Of a stretch of 64,000 nucleotides of DNA, positions 24,936-35,171 are shown in pieces. The translations under genes and the position numbers were made by a program. Within the stretch, counting starts at the first letter, position 1, and each line of letters begins with the position of its first letter. The stretch comes from Rhodamnia argentea (lineage: Eukaryota > Streptophyta > Magnoliopsida > Myrtales > Myrtaceae). The DNA lies in assembly GCF_020921035.1 (NCBI RefSeq), contig NC_063155.1, forward strand, positions 15,209,311 through 15,273,310. The letters run 5' to 3'. The notes under the pieces are model-generated. The model saw only the letters and a list, made by a program, of their open reading frames with translations. It searched no databases and was not told the origin of the DNA.

Positions 24936-25975
24936 AGTTCGGTTTTTAGCCAGTGATACTGCTTCTCTGGGAGTGAGTTTTGCACGATAACGTTTGTCTT
25001 TTTCACATTTTTCCTGTCCTTTTTTTTCCTATTTAAGTCATCGATCAAAAGCCAAATCAATGGATACATGTTGAAAATTCTGGGATCAGCTTGGAATTCA
25101 TTCTGGAAAGCTAGTGTTGTACGAAGATCTGGAGAAATTCTTTGACAGTCATAGCCTTAAGATCTGGAGAAATTCTGACTCCCATCAATAGGTTATTAGC
25201 AAGCGCATCATTGTAAAGACTATGTTAAACATAGCTTTTGAGTAACCAAATAACAATGGTTCACTATCTTCATGTACTCGATCCAACGCGACACGTGCAA
25301 TCATTAAAACTCGAATCCATTTTTGCCTTATTAGATCTATTTCATGTAGAACTTTTATCTACGTATTGCAATTCGATCCTCATGTGATCATTGCAGCGGA
25401 AGCTAGTGCAATTACGCAATATATTTATGTATATTATGTGTATGGGTGTGTGTCTGAAATTGAGAGACAAATGTCCATTCATAAAGATCCACTTCATTAT
25501 TCCAAAATCGTCAGAGAACCCTGAAATGTATGTCGACAGAGCTCATGCAAAACCATATCTCAGTGAAGATCCTGAAATGCTTCTCTTTATTTCATGTATA
25601 TTTGTACGGGACAAGAGCGTACTGGACAAGTATCACTTGTCGAGTGACGCTAATGCTTGGGGGCAGCAACAAAAGCAAGACTGCGAATAGGCGACGGAAA
25701 GAGCATCTGCAAAATTCTCTTCATCCAAGAAAATACATCACAAGTCGATCACGCTTTGGCAGGCATGCTCATGCATGAGAGTGACAAACTAACCTAACTT
25801 CTAAATGGTTTCTCATTCTGAAACTAACTAGCTAAGGTACAGCCATTCCATGCTTACAAATTACACGAACTCTATAGTAAAACTCCAGGAGGAAAAAAAA
25901 AAGAAAAAACTTGTGGTGGATCAACATGATTTGGGGAGGAAAAAGAAAGGGTGACGAAAAATCTAATGTAATGGG
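24936..25975. other. Convergent 3' region between two genes
   Basis: This holds the 3' UTRs of the synthetase (plus) and the MUSTANG-like gene (minus) plus spacer. Frames at 25391-25778 carry no recognisable domain. Confidence 0.5.
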
Positions 25976-27823
25976 TTATAGGGGCATTGTGCATTTCTTC
26001 TGTGAATGTCCTAACAAATGGCAGCGGCCACACTGAACGACCCTTTTCGGGCGCTTCAAGTTCTCCACTCGCAGAACCTTCTTTTTAGGCCTACCAGGGG
26101 GCCGACGTGTCTTGGGTGGGCGTATAGTGATGTCAGCCTTGGCGCCTCCACCATCAGTTCCCTCACCAGGTTCCCTCCACAAACCCCTATCTGGAATGGG
26201 ATTTATCACCTGTGAGTATGTTTCTCGGTAACTAGCCACGGTGAAGCATGGCTCGGCAAATAAATGGACGTTCTGACCACAGGAGATGAGTGCAGCAGCA
26301 GCATGAGCACAGGGCAGTCCATAGAGTTGCCAACGTCGACATGAACAAACACGAGTTCTTATGTCCACAATGTTTGTGCGTTCGGTCGACACAATCTCAA
26401 ACTCAACTTCGTTAGCACGAAGTACCTGGTAGCAGTGAGCATCTGCCATTGCCTCCTGAACGCGCTTCTCTGCAAATGGAACAAGAATTGATGTCCATCT
26501 CATGCCCATCTCACGGCGTTGATCAAACCATAACGTAAATTGAAGACGTATTTGTTCCATCATCTGCACAATAGGCAGCTCATGACATTCAAGAGCCCAG
26601 TTATACAATAACTCTGTGATCCCCAGGGTGAAATGCCCATATCGGACACCCTCAAAGTAAGCCACAGCCCATAGTTGAGGAGGGAAGTGTTGAAACCAGG
26701 GTATGACATCCTGTGAAATCTCTATCATCTCTGTGATCTTACTTTCAAACTCAACAGCCGTGAGGGCATACACCGCATTCCAGAATATATTAACCAACTT
26801 TGAGTTCTTGAAAGTGTCACGGAAGTTTTCGCTGACATATCTCAAGCAGAAACCGTGGAATGCGCTTGGAAAATGCGTTTCCACGGCTTCAACAATGCCC
26901 CTTTGCCTTTCAGACAATATTGTAAGCCTAGGCATGTTGTCAGTATTCACACCCAAAAGCTTCCGCAACTCCGACATGAACCACATCCAGTTCTCCTCAG
27001 TTTCTGTGTCAACAACAGCAATAGCCAATGGAAACAATGAGTCATCAGCATCGACAGCTGAGGCACAGAGCAATGTCCCCAGGTATTTTCCTTTCAGATG
27101 TGCTCTGTCAATCTCCAAGAGTGGCCTACAAACATTTATGAATCCGTATATTGATGCGCGATAGGAAATGAAGAGGCGGTGAAAGCAGTTGTCTTGTCCA
27201 GTGGCAAAAACGGATGCTATGCTTCCTGGATTCGTTTTCCTTATTTGCTCACAGTAGGCAGGAAGAAGGCGATACCCTTCTTCAAAAGTACCGTGAAGTG
27301 CGGCCATGCTACGCTCCTTCCCCCGCCAAGCTTGCATGTAGGAGACAGCAACTCCATGTTGATCACGGATATCTTGCAGAATTTCCTTCGGTTTATACTG
27401 TGGATTGTCGCGTATGCGTGCTTCAACGGATCTTGCAACCCAACCCACTGATGCTTGCTGGTGATGGAGGTTGTGAACTCCTTCACATGTGTGCTCTCCA
27501 TGCAGGGTTCTTACAGAAAAAGTTGGGACTCCAGGGCACTTGGCTACATGGATACGCCATGGGCAACCTTCTTTAGAGCACTTGGCTATAAATCGGCTGC
27601 GATCTGATTTAACTATTCGAAGATCAAAATGCAATGCAATGGCAGTATCTTTCAGTGTCCTCCTGCAAGTTTCAACATCAGGAAATTCTTGACCGATAGC
27701 TAAAGGATAATTGACCAGGGAAGCATTGGCAAGAGCAATTGATTGATCAGCATGTCCATGATCAGCAAGTCCTACAGCTAGAGGATGGTCAGCATTGGCA
27801 ATGCTTAAAGATTGATCGGCCAT
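25976..27823 (-). CDS. MUG1: MUSTANG-type domesticated Mutator transposase (MUG1-like)
   Basis: An intact, intronless 615-codon frame. Layout: a FAR1/WRKY-GCM1-like zinc region (C82, C87, H111, C113), the MULE transposase domain (about 225-345), a SWIM zinc finger C493-x-C495...C505-x-H507, an AT-hook-like RRPPGRPKKK (573-582) and a C-terminal zinc knuckle C598-x2-C601-x4-H606-x4-C611. MUSTANG proteins are former transposases now kept as plant genes affecting growth and flowering. They lack terminal inverted repeats, and none are seen here. Of the DDE triad, D239 (EIDRAHLKG) is present and E404 is a candidate. The middle position is Glu (SERQ, E305) where active MULEs usually have Asp. That fits loss of transposition with retained DNA binding, which is inference. 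The N-terminus holds two similar DQS...AN...PLA-G segments (3-18 and 27-44). The lack of a PB1 domain fits the MUG-A group. Confidence 0.93.
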   Translation of the reverse strand: MADQSLSIANADHPLAVGLADHGHADQSIALANASLVNYPLAIGQEFPDVETCRRTLKDTAIALHFDLRIVKSDRSRFIAKCSKEGCPWRIHVAKCPGVPTFSVRTLHGEHTCEGVHNLHHQQASVGWVARSVEARIRDNPQYKPKEILQDIRDQHGVAVSYMQAWRGKERSMAALHGTFEEGYRLLPAYCEQIRKTNPGSIASVFATGQDNCFHRLFISYRASIYGFINVCRPLLEIDRAHLKGKYLGTLLCASAVDADDSLFPLAIAVVDTETEENWMWFMSELRKLLGVNTDNMPRLTILSERQRGIVEAVETHFPSAFHGFCLRYVSENFRDTFKNSKLVNIFWNAVYALTAVEFESKITEMIEISQDVIPWFQHFPPQLWAVAYFEGVRYGHFTLGITELLYNWALECHELPIVQMMEQIRLQFTLWFDQRREMGMRWTSILVPFAEKRVQEAMADAHCYQVLRANEVEFEIVSTERTNIVDIRTRVCSCRRWQLYGLPCAHAAAALISCGQNVHLFAEPCFTVASYRETYSQVINPIPDRGLWREPGEGTDGGGAKADITIRPPKTRRPPGRPKKKVLRVENLKRPKRVVQCGRCHLLGHSQKKCTMPL

Positions 27824-30400
27824 AAATCAGTGAGAAGTTCTATTTCCAGTCAATTTAAGAGAATTTTTCCATCCTCTCGTCACTGGATGTATCCCAATGG
27901 GTGCAGTAAGAATGCACACGACACAAACCTCCAAAGGAAAGTAGAATCTGCAATGAACTATCAAAGAATGAGGAAGAAAGCTCATCCATAGAAAGAACTA
28001 CAAAAAGTGAACAAAATACCAGTTAGCCTTGTGAGACCAATTTGCGTTTAAATTTCTCCTGTGGTAACCAGCGAATTCATTTGAAGGGAATTAGGAATTG
28101 CAGGAATAATTTCAGCAACAGAAGAAAATCCAGAACTCGTCCTGCAGGGCAGAATGGAAATGAGAGAGTATAAAGATAAGATTCCTTCATATGAGTTTAA
28201 GGAGTAATAGCGTTAGATGATGCCAAAGAGGAATAGCCACAAGTATGCGTTTGGGTTACTCAAACAGAGAGCATAGAGGCTTTTAACCAACAAAATGGAG
28301 TTCAAACTTCTAGGACAGGTGCTAAGTTTTGCTCGGATTTGAATACAAATCAAAAGAATACAAATGCACTAACATTCAAATGACACAGGATTTGTCGATT
28401 CTATTGCTGACAGTAAGTTGCACTGTATTCTATTACTCGCAGGAAAACAAGAAATATAAAACTGACAGCTATTGCATATAGACACCGTGGTGAATGTCGA
28501 TGTTAAAGCAGCCAAAGCACACAGATAAAAAAAGATCCGCCCTCCATGTCATAATGTAATCAGAAGATGATATTCCAACGGCGAGCAATTCAACTGGCAT
28601 GATCAACTTCCAATTGATCACATACCATAAGAATATGATGCAAATGAGCTCAACAACTATTCAATAAACTCAAGGTATGCAAGATTAAGTGGCCCTACTT
28701 CAAATAATGAAACCAGGGAAAAAAAGCCTCATGTTGTAATCTTAGCTTTACGTCTCTAATCCTGTGAAAGAATATGCTCCTTGTTGACCAAACAGCCTAC
28801 AAAGAGGGGGAAGCTACTTCAACACAAACATCTCTACCCAAACTCCCCATCAGTTGAGAGGCCTCACTAACTTCAGATTTAGCAGCTTAGGACAAAGTTT
28901 TGCTCCATGTTTCACCCAATTTCTCTGGTTACCCGACACTTGTCCAACATGTCCTTCAAATATTCAATTCTTGCATCCCTGAACTACGAATTTCTTATCA
29001 TTTTATTGTACACCGATGACTTGACAAGTCCCCTTATGGGATATTGAACTTAATAATAAGTCTGGACCGTAGATAGCTCGTGACCTCAAATTTCAACTAT
29101 TTAATGCTTGGTCTATAAGTTCTCTTTGCTCTTCATTGGATCCCTCAACAGTGCAAATTTCCTCACCATGCTTTGGTGTATCTCCAGATGAGAAAAATCT
29201 TTATCATACAAACCTAGAACTGACCAAGAGACCCTATTTAAACACACTTAAGTAGAAAGGCCTCATTTGCAAGAGGACCAGCCAGTCCTATCTCGAGTAA
29301 CTGCACACTATGTGCATTCTGTGTCATACGATGACTAGAACGATGTCGGTAGCTGGATATAACCGTACTTCAAAATGATTCACCAGAATCCGACATAAAA
29401 CTTCGGGAGCTAAGCAGGTTAGTTCCCGATCCTCACTTCTCTAGAACTGAGACAATTTGTCTCCATCTTCACTTCAGCATACCATCCCATCTACTTTGGC
29501 CAAATGTCTACTCATTAACTGAAAGGACTCGACCTAACTTTTCATGAGAAACTAGTTTAAGGAAAGAAGGTATCTGCTTCATAGAGGCTATGAAATTACT
29601 CCAAAGTACTTTATGAATTATCGGCAAGGATCTAAAATGTAAAGAAAAATGGAAAGGCAACAGACGCTCGAACTCCCATAACTAAGTCGAAAGTAAATCA
29701 TATGTCTTTTCCCATCAGACAAGGCAAAGCCATATCGCCAACAGTAGAAACACATCAGATAGAGCTCAATTTCTCCAGTAGGCATAAAATCCAAGAGAAT
29801 TACTCGTTTATTCATAAGGTAAAGTCGTCATTTTTACGATTTCAATATACTTATCACTGCCTAAGTCCCAAAAAAATGTGACCCATCAAAAGCCATTAGA
29901 TCTCTCAGCAGGCTCATCATCACAGAGAAAGAAAAGAGACCGTAGCCCGCATTACGAACATTGAAATAACATCTAATCGACCGAACACCATCCATCAGCA
30001 ACTAAAGATGAACTTTTTAAAAAGTAGTCTATACTCGAGAGCAACGACGGGTAGCTCTAGCTCAATGGGCAATCGAAACGAAGCTAAGATTCATCCGATA
30101 TCGTTGGAACAGCTTGAATAAGGAGAAACGGTTTCCGGCAAGCTTCAACATTGACGCATAATCAAACGCGACGAAAATCCAAACCCGCGAAAAGAAGGAA
30201 AGAGACCGAACGAACGAACGAACTCGAACCTGAATTGCGGCCGCGAATCGAAGGCGAGGAGATAAGGCTCGGAGGATCGCCGGAGGATGACGACGACGAC
30301 AACGACGACGGCGACGACGGGGGTAGGTGTATCAGAGTTCGCGAGAGAATTGACGAGGCGGAGGTGCGGATTCTTAAATTAGGGGTTCCGTACGGGGCAA
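27824..30400 (-). promoter_or_regulatory. Probable 5'-UTR intron, leader exon and promoter of the MUSTANG-like gene
   Basis: There is no coding potential across more than 2 kb upstream of the ATG. On the minus strand a possible donor CAG|GTTCG lies near 30229 and a possible acceptor TGCCCTGCAG|G near 28142. Together they would define a ~2-kb leader intron with a first non-coding exon around 30230-30400. Long leader introns are common in this gene group, but the exact sites here are my inference. A (GAC)n-like run at about 30286-30320 explains the acidic plus-strand frame. Confidence 0.4.
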
Positions 30401-30935
30401 ATCGGTCTTTTCAGGTTCGTGATTGTGACGATGGCGCTGAGATCATAGGAGGGATGCCAAAGGGGCCGGGTCGGATCTTCCTCTAACCCGGCAACGAATA
30501 GTTGGTAGTCTTGGGACCACCACCGTGATCGCCCTACTAAAACCCGACCCGAGATTACAATTTGGTTCGGGTTTTCTCCCGGGAAACGGGAGCCGTTGAA
30601 AAACATCGTTTTATTCTCTAAAAACTTGAACGTGAGAATCTCGACCCGAACTTTCATGTGTCAAACAGGTTCGGTCGGGTCTACTTCAAAATCGATCCAT
30701 TGTTGTTTGACATCCCTAAATCATAAAATATTATGAAAGGAATTTCGTCCGATACAATATTTGCAATTTTGAGACGAAGGTATTGGGCTCACTAATGCCG
30801 ATTCAACGCATAGTTTTGGATTCGGAATAGGGATGGTGATGGCAGTAAGGTGGAGCGGGTGTGGGAATTGCATCCCCTATCCTCACCACATTGTTATTAG
30901 AAATGTATATATCCAATGCCCCATACCTAAATTTA
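30401..30935. other. Spacer with probable hAT-type MITE remnant
   Basis: A TTTGACATCCCTA end at 30706-30718 matches the inverted TAGGGATGTCAAA type of hAT MITE end, and CCCGACCCGA/TCGGTCGGGT inverted text lies just inside. The left end could not be placed, so this is only a remnant call. Confidence 0.35.
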
Positions 30936-31379
30936 GCAAAAATTATCAAAAAAGTCATAAATTTATTGTAATTATGCCAATTCAGTCCTAAATATTTTTT
31001 TTTTTTACAATTCAATCCTAAATCTTTTGCAATTGTGTCATTTCAGTCCATCCGGCGAATTTCCCCCCCTCTGGCTGGTCGCCAAATTATGGCAACCTTC
31101 TGGAGGTGATGTGTGGGGGAAGGGTGAGGGGGGAAAAAAAAAGAAGAGAAAAGAAAACATAAAAAATTATTAAACAACCATAAAAAAATCCAAAAAAATA
31201 TTAAAATATTGGGTTGCCGGTCAACTAACGTTCACGTCAACACCGGCCAGCCAAAATTTTCCGGGTGGACTAAAATGACACAATTGCAAAATGTTTAATC
31301 TTGAATCGACCAAAAAAAAGTTTATGACCGAATTGGCACAATTGCAATAGGTTTAAGACTTTTTTTGGTAATTTTTCCC
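30936..31379. mobile_element. Foldback element, family A, with 9-bp duplication
   Basis: The left arm starts GCAAAAATTATCAAAAAAG and the right arm, inverted, starts GGGAAAAATTACCAAAAAAAG. The arms then share text of the type GTAATTATGCCAATTCAGTC. Flanks are CTAAATTTA (30927-30935) and CTAAATCTA (31380-31388), identical at 8 of 9 bases. The centre (about 31060-31130) is G-rich. No gene inside. The 9-bp flank repeat supports a Mutator-like origin. Confidence 0.72.
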
Positions 31380-31388
31380 CTAAATCTA

Positions 31389-31914
31389 GCAAGTAGGTAG
31401 ATTTCCCGCTCCACAAAAATTTCAAACTTGAAAAACTTAAATTGGATTAACTAATGTAATGATCTTTGTCAAAAAATTTGCAAGATGAATGAATCGTTGG
31501 TGGGCCAAAAAAAAAATATGAATTTGGAATTCTTAGATCTGTTAGCATAAAGTCTAGCTTGAAGAATTTTCATGAAAAAAAAATGATGAGAGAAGGGAAT
31601 ATACTACTGAAAGTATTCATATTAATATTGGAATTTATACGGAAAATAAGAATCATATATTACCAGAGCAATACAGCGTCCATCAAAAGGGGTGGGTTCA
31701 TGAGGCCAACCCATCATATCCGTCCTAAAAATTATCGTATGTGAAAATTAACAAACAATAAATATTTTCATCGTTCACAAAAATAGTTAGGCATAAATTA
31801 TTATTCATAATGAAAATATTTTTTATTAGCTAATTATTTCAGGCGATGCAAGCAATCATTTTCAGGAAAATACTTTCTAAATCATTTATTTTTCACAAAA
31901 CAAATTGAATCTAA
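31389..31914. other. AT-rich spacer
   Basis: No gene, element boundary or other structure recognised. Confidence 0.4.
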
Positions 31915-31923
31915 AAGAAAATA

Positions 31924-32842
31924 GGGAAAAATCCAAAAAAGGGCCTGAAGTCCTCTTGATTTGTCAAATAAGGGCCCAAAGTGAATTATGTTTCAAATAA
32001 GGGCCCGAAGTAATATAGTACGTTTCAATTGAGGGCCCGAAGTGGTTATAATGTTTCAAAAAAAGGTATGGCTTGAAGGGTATTTTCGTTATTTCACATT
32101 TTAATTTTTTTATTATTTTTTTCTTTTTCCTGATTAAAAAAAAAATTATGCACATACGGGAGGGCTACCCCTCCCGCTCGTGGCCACCGGCCCACCGCTA
32201 GTGGGGAGTCGGCGGGCGCGGCGAAGGCCGGCGAGGTCGCCGGCGACCCCGGCGGCCCCGCCGGTCGGAGGCGAGAGGCCTCGGCCCTCTCCCCGATCCG
32301 GGTGAGGCTAGCGGTCCCCGCCCGGATCGGGGTTGCCGGCCGTCGCCCGGGATCGGGCCGGGTCGCCTTGACCGGGCGACTTCGCCCGGCGACGGGCGAC
32401 GGTCGGCGACCCCGATCTGGGCGGGGACCGCCGGCCTCACCCAAATCCGGGAGAGGGCCCGACCCTCTCCCGATTTTGGCGAGGGCCAGAGGCCCGCGCC
32501 TCTGACCGGCGGAGTCGTTGGCGGCCACAAGCGGGAGGGGCAGCCCTCCCGCTTGTGAACGTAAACTTCCTCCTATCTTTTTTTTTTTTTTTTTTGGAAA
32601 CAGATAACAAAAACTATAATAAAAAAGAAAAAATTAAATAAGTAAAAAGACTAAAATACCCTTGAATTAGGCCCTTTTTTGAGATTTTAAGGTCATTTCA
32701 AGCCCTTATTTGAAACAGTATTCATTTGAGACCCCTATTTGAGAAAATATGAGGACTTCAGGCCCTTTTTTGAAACAGTGTTCACTTGGGATCCTTATTT
32801 GAGAAAACATGAGGACTTCAGGCCCTTTTTTGAATTTTTCCC
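31924..32842. mobile_element. Large foldback element, family B, with exact 9-bp duplication
   Basis: The ends GGGAAAAATCCAAAAAAGGG and, inverted from the right, GGGAAAAATTCAAAAAAGGG differ at one position over at least 32 bp. Flanks are the identical 9-mer AAGAAAATA at 31915-31923 and 32843-32851. The AT-rich arms enclose a very GC-rich core (about 32155-32560). That core is itself palindromic: GGGAGGGCTACCCCTCCCGC near 32158 returns inverted near 32535. The right arm has an internal ~62-bp tandem duplication. Open frames in the core are composition artefacts. This is the best dated and best preserved element of the cluster and fits a non-autonomous Mutator-like (foldback) element. Confidence 0.85.
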
Positions 32843-33008
32843 AAGAAAATATATCAAGTTTAGCAAATTTTATCCATAAAAAATTATGTTTTTTTTATAG
32901 CATTTCTTAATACCCAAATAGTATAACCGAAGAGGTAATATTAATCGAAGACAACTTTCATGCAAAATTATGGCATAATAAATTTAAAAATTTAAACATC
33001 GGACAAAA

Positions 33009-33538
33009 GGGAAAATTCCACATAAGGGCCTAAAGTGCTCTGATTTTCTCAAGTAAGGGTTTGGAATGGACCTTATTTCAAAGAAATGCCTAGTTGAAGG
33101 ACATTTTATTCTTTTGCCATTTAAATTTTTTTTTCATTTTTTTCATCTTTCTTTTCATTTTTCCTTTCCCTCCCTCGGTGGGGTGGCCTCGGGCGAGGGC
33201 CGCCCATCCGCCATCGAGTGAGGGTGGGCTCATCGAATCTAGCGAGGCAACCCTACGAGCGAGGCCTTTTCTCACCTAATCCGGCGAGGGTTGCCTCGCC
33301 GGATCCGTCAAGGAAAGCCCTTGCTCGATACCGGCTTGGGAAGGGCAACCCTCGGCCAACGATGGGGTGGGCGGCCCTCGCCTAAGGAAGGAAATAAAAA
33401 AACAGAAGAAAAGAAAAAAAAATAAAATGATAAAAGACAAAAATATCATTCGGTCAAGCTCTTTTTTGAAATAAGATCTACTTGAGACCATCATTTGATA
33501 AAATCAGAGCACATAATGCCCTTATTTGAAATTTTCCA
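33009..33538. mobile_element. Foldback element, family B, second copy
   Basis: The left end is GGGAAAATTCCACATAAGGG. The right end inverted is TGGAAAATTTCAAATAAGGG, with GTGCTCTGATTTT following in both arms. The core around 33180-33390 is GC-rich and holds repeated CGAGGGTTGCC-like text. Flanks GGACAAAA (left) and GGCAAAA (right) look like a 9-bp duplication altered by an indel. Confidence 0.7.
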
Positions 33539-33843
33539 GGCAAAACATAGTAAAACCTAAATAACCCAAGAAGGTACCTTCTCTCCGGTCTAATTGAGAA
33601 TGGTATAGATGTCGAATATCTAATAATTACTAAAAGGTTATAGTTGTTTTGAATATATTTAAGAAACTATGCTATTTAAATAAAAGCTATTATATCAGTT
33701 ATGAATACATGTCGGAAAGTAAGTTTAGATTATATTGGTCATGAATATATTTCAGAAAGTATGTTTAGATTATATTGGTTAATAATATCTTCAAAGATAT
33801 CTGAAACTCAAAGACGTTCAAAGACAAAATTGTATGGTATTTA

Positions 33844-34213
33844 GGGAAAAGTCCAAATAAGGCCTCAGTGCCTTCAATCTTCTCAAATAAGAACTTAAAG
33901 TAGACTTTATTTCAAATAAGAGCATGAAGTGTCTTCATTATCTTAAAAAATGGCTTGATTGAGGGCATTCTTGTCATTTATTTTGTATTTTTATTTTTAT
34001 TTTTTCCCTCTTCTCTCCCCGAGCCACTGGCCGAGGTTGTCGGACTCAGGCGAGCCATCATGGGCTAGTGAGTCCTAGCGTCAAGAGGGGAGTGGAAGAA
34101 AAAAGAAAAAAAAAGGAAAAGTATTCAAAAAAGTAAATGACAAAAACGCCTTTCGGCCGGACCCTTCTTTGAAATAATAAATGCACTTCGGACTCTTATT
34201 TGAAATTTTTCCC
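33844..34213. mobile_element. Foldback element, family B, third copy
   Basis: The left end GGGAAAAGTCCAAATAAGG pairs with the inverted right end GGGAAAAATTTCAAATAAG. A short GC-rich core lies at about 34017-34090. Flanks match weakly (GGTATTTA versus GCTATTCA), so it is older or altered. It shares arms with the two preceding elements. Confidence 0.65.
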
Positions 34214-35166
34214 GCTATTCATTCCTTTTTTCCTGACCTTCTCGTCTACACTGAAAACTAATTGCCCCTTAATTTAAAACTACTAATTTCCATAGCCTCC
34301 GTACCCATACAATAAAAACGTAGTGTCAACATGTCACGTATGGTATTATTGATGGAACGACTTAACTGGAACATTTCTTACAAATCAAGAGGGTTTTTTT
34401 TTTTTTTTGTGGTCAAAACAGATCAAGAGGTTTGATAACATAAAAATAGTTAGGAACCTATTTGCACCATAAGTAGGAGTTAGGAAATCAAAGGCGGGTT
34501 CAACCATTATCGCTTGTGCCTTCTTTGTTACATTATAATTTATCAACCAACTCTTTACACGGATGCATAGTGTTTTGCATTTCATTAACTTCCATCATCC
34601 TTTTGAATATTCACCTGAAGGAGTTTTAATACACATAATGCGTAACAAGACCGTGGTCTAATAGATTAAATTTCTGGGTCGGATCGCACTCTCTTTCAGA
34701 ATCATAAGTCAATTCCGTCCACTATTCTTCTAATTTAAGGGTGAGATATCCTATTCAGTGAATTCGCTATATTTATTCGTAGAGTCGATACCACACAAAA
34801 ACTACACATTGATATCCTCAGGACACATTTATCGTACCTCATTTTCGTCTCACTGAAAATCTCAAATTGGTACTCTTATCATAGATTTATTCCAAGCTAA
34901 TTTTCACTTGGCAGAAAATACCAAACAAGTACCTTCTTAACACATTCACCTTAAACAAATCCACTCTTCAATAAAATCCATATGTGCCGATAATCGTGAA
35001 TTTTCCTTGTCGGATATGCCATTCTCCATATCATGTCTACCTCTCGATCGTCTATCATGTGTGTTGACACTAGCACTTAACAAGATATTAAAAGGAATGC
35101 TAACAGAAGCTATATTCAAGTCAGGGGTATCACCTTTTTTATTTTATTTTTTTATATTTTTTGTGG
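34214..35166. other. AT-rich spacer
   Basis: No gene recognised. Homopolymer T tracts and short frames only. Confidence 0.4.
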
Positions 35167-35171
35167 AGTAT

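Noticed and set aside
26703..27576. Several 90-153-codon plus-strand frames
   Set aside because: All are antisense shadows of the intact transposase-derived gene.
29340..29430. Possible 5S rRNA fragment because of GGGAGCTAAGCAGG-like text
   Set aside because: Only a short chance-like match; no surrounding 5S promoter boxes or flanking conservation.
30151..30486. 111-codon plus-strand frame with an acidic Asp run
   Set aside because: The Asp run comes from a GAC simple repeat in the probable leader exon of the minus-strand MUSTANG-like gene.
32094..32530. Long GC-rich open frames on both strands, Arg/Pro/Gly-rich
   Set aside because: They lie wholly in the GC-rich core of a foldback element and are open in several frames at once; this is composition, not coding.
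34640..34740. Possible tRNA-like stretch
   Set aside because: No cloverleaf with correct A and B boxes could be drawn.
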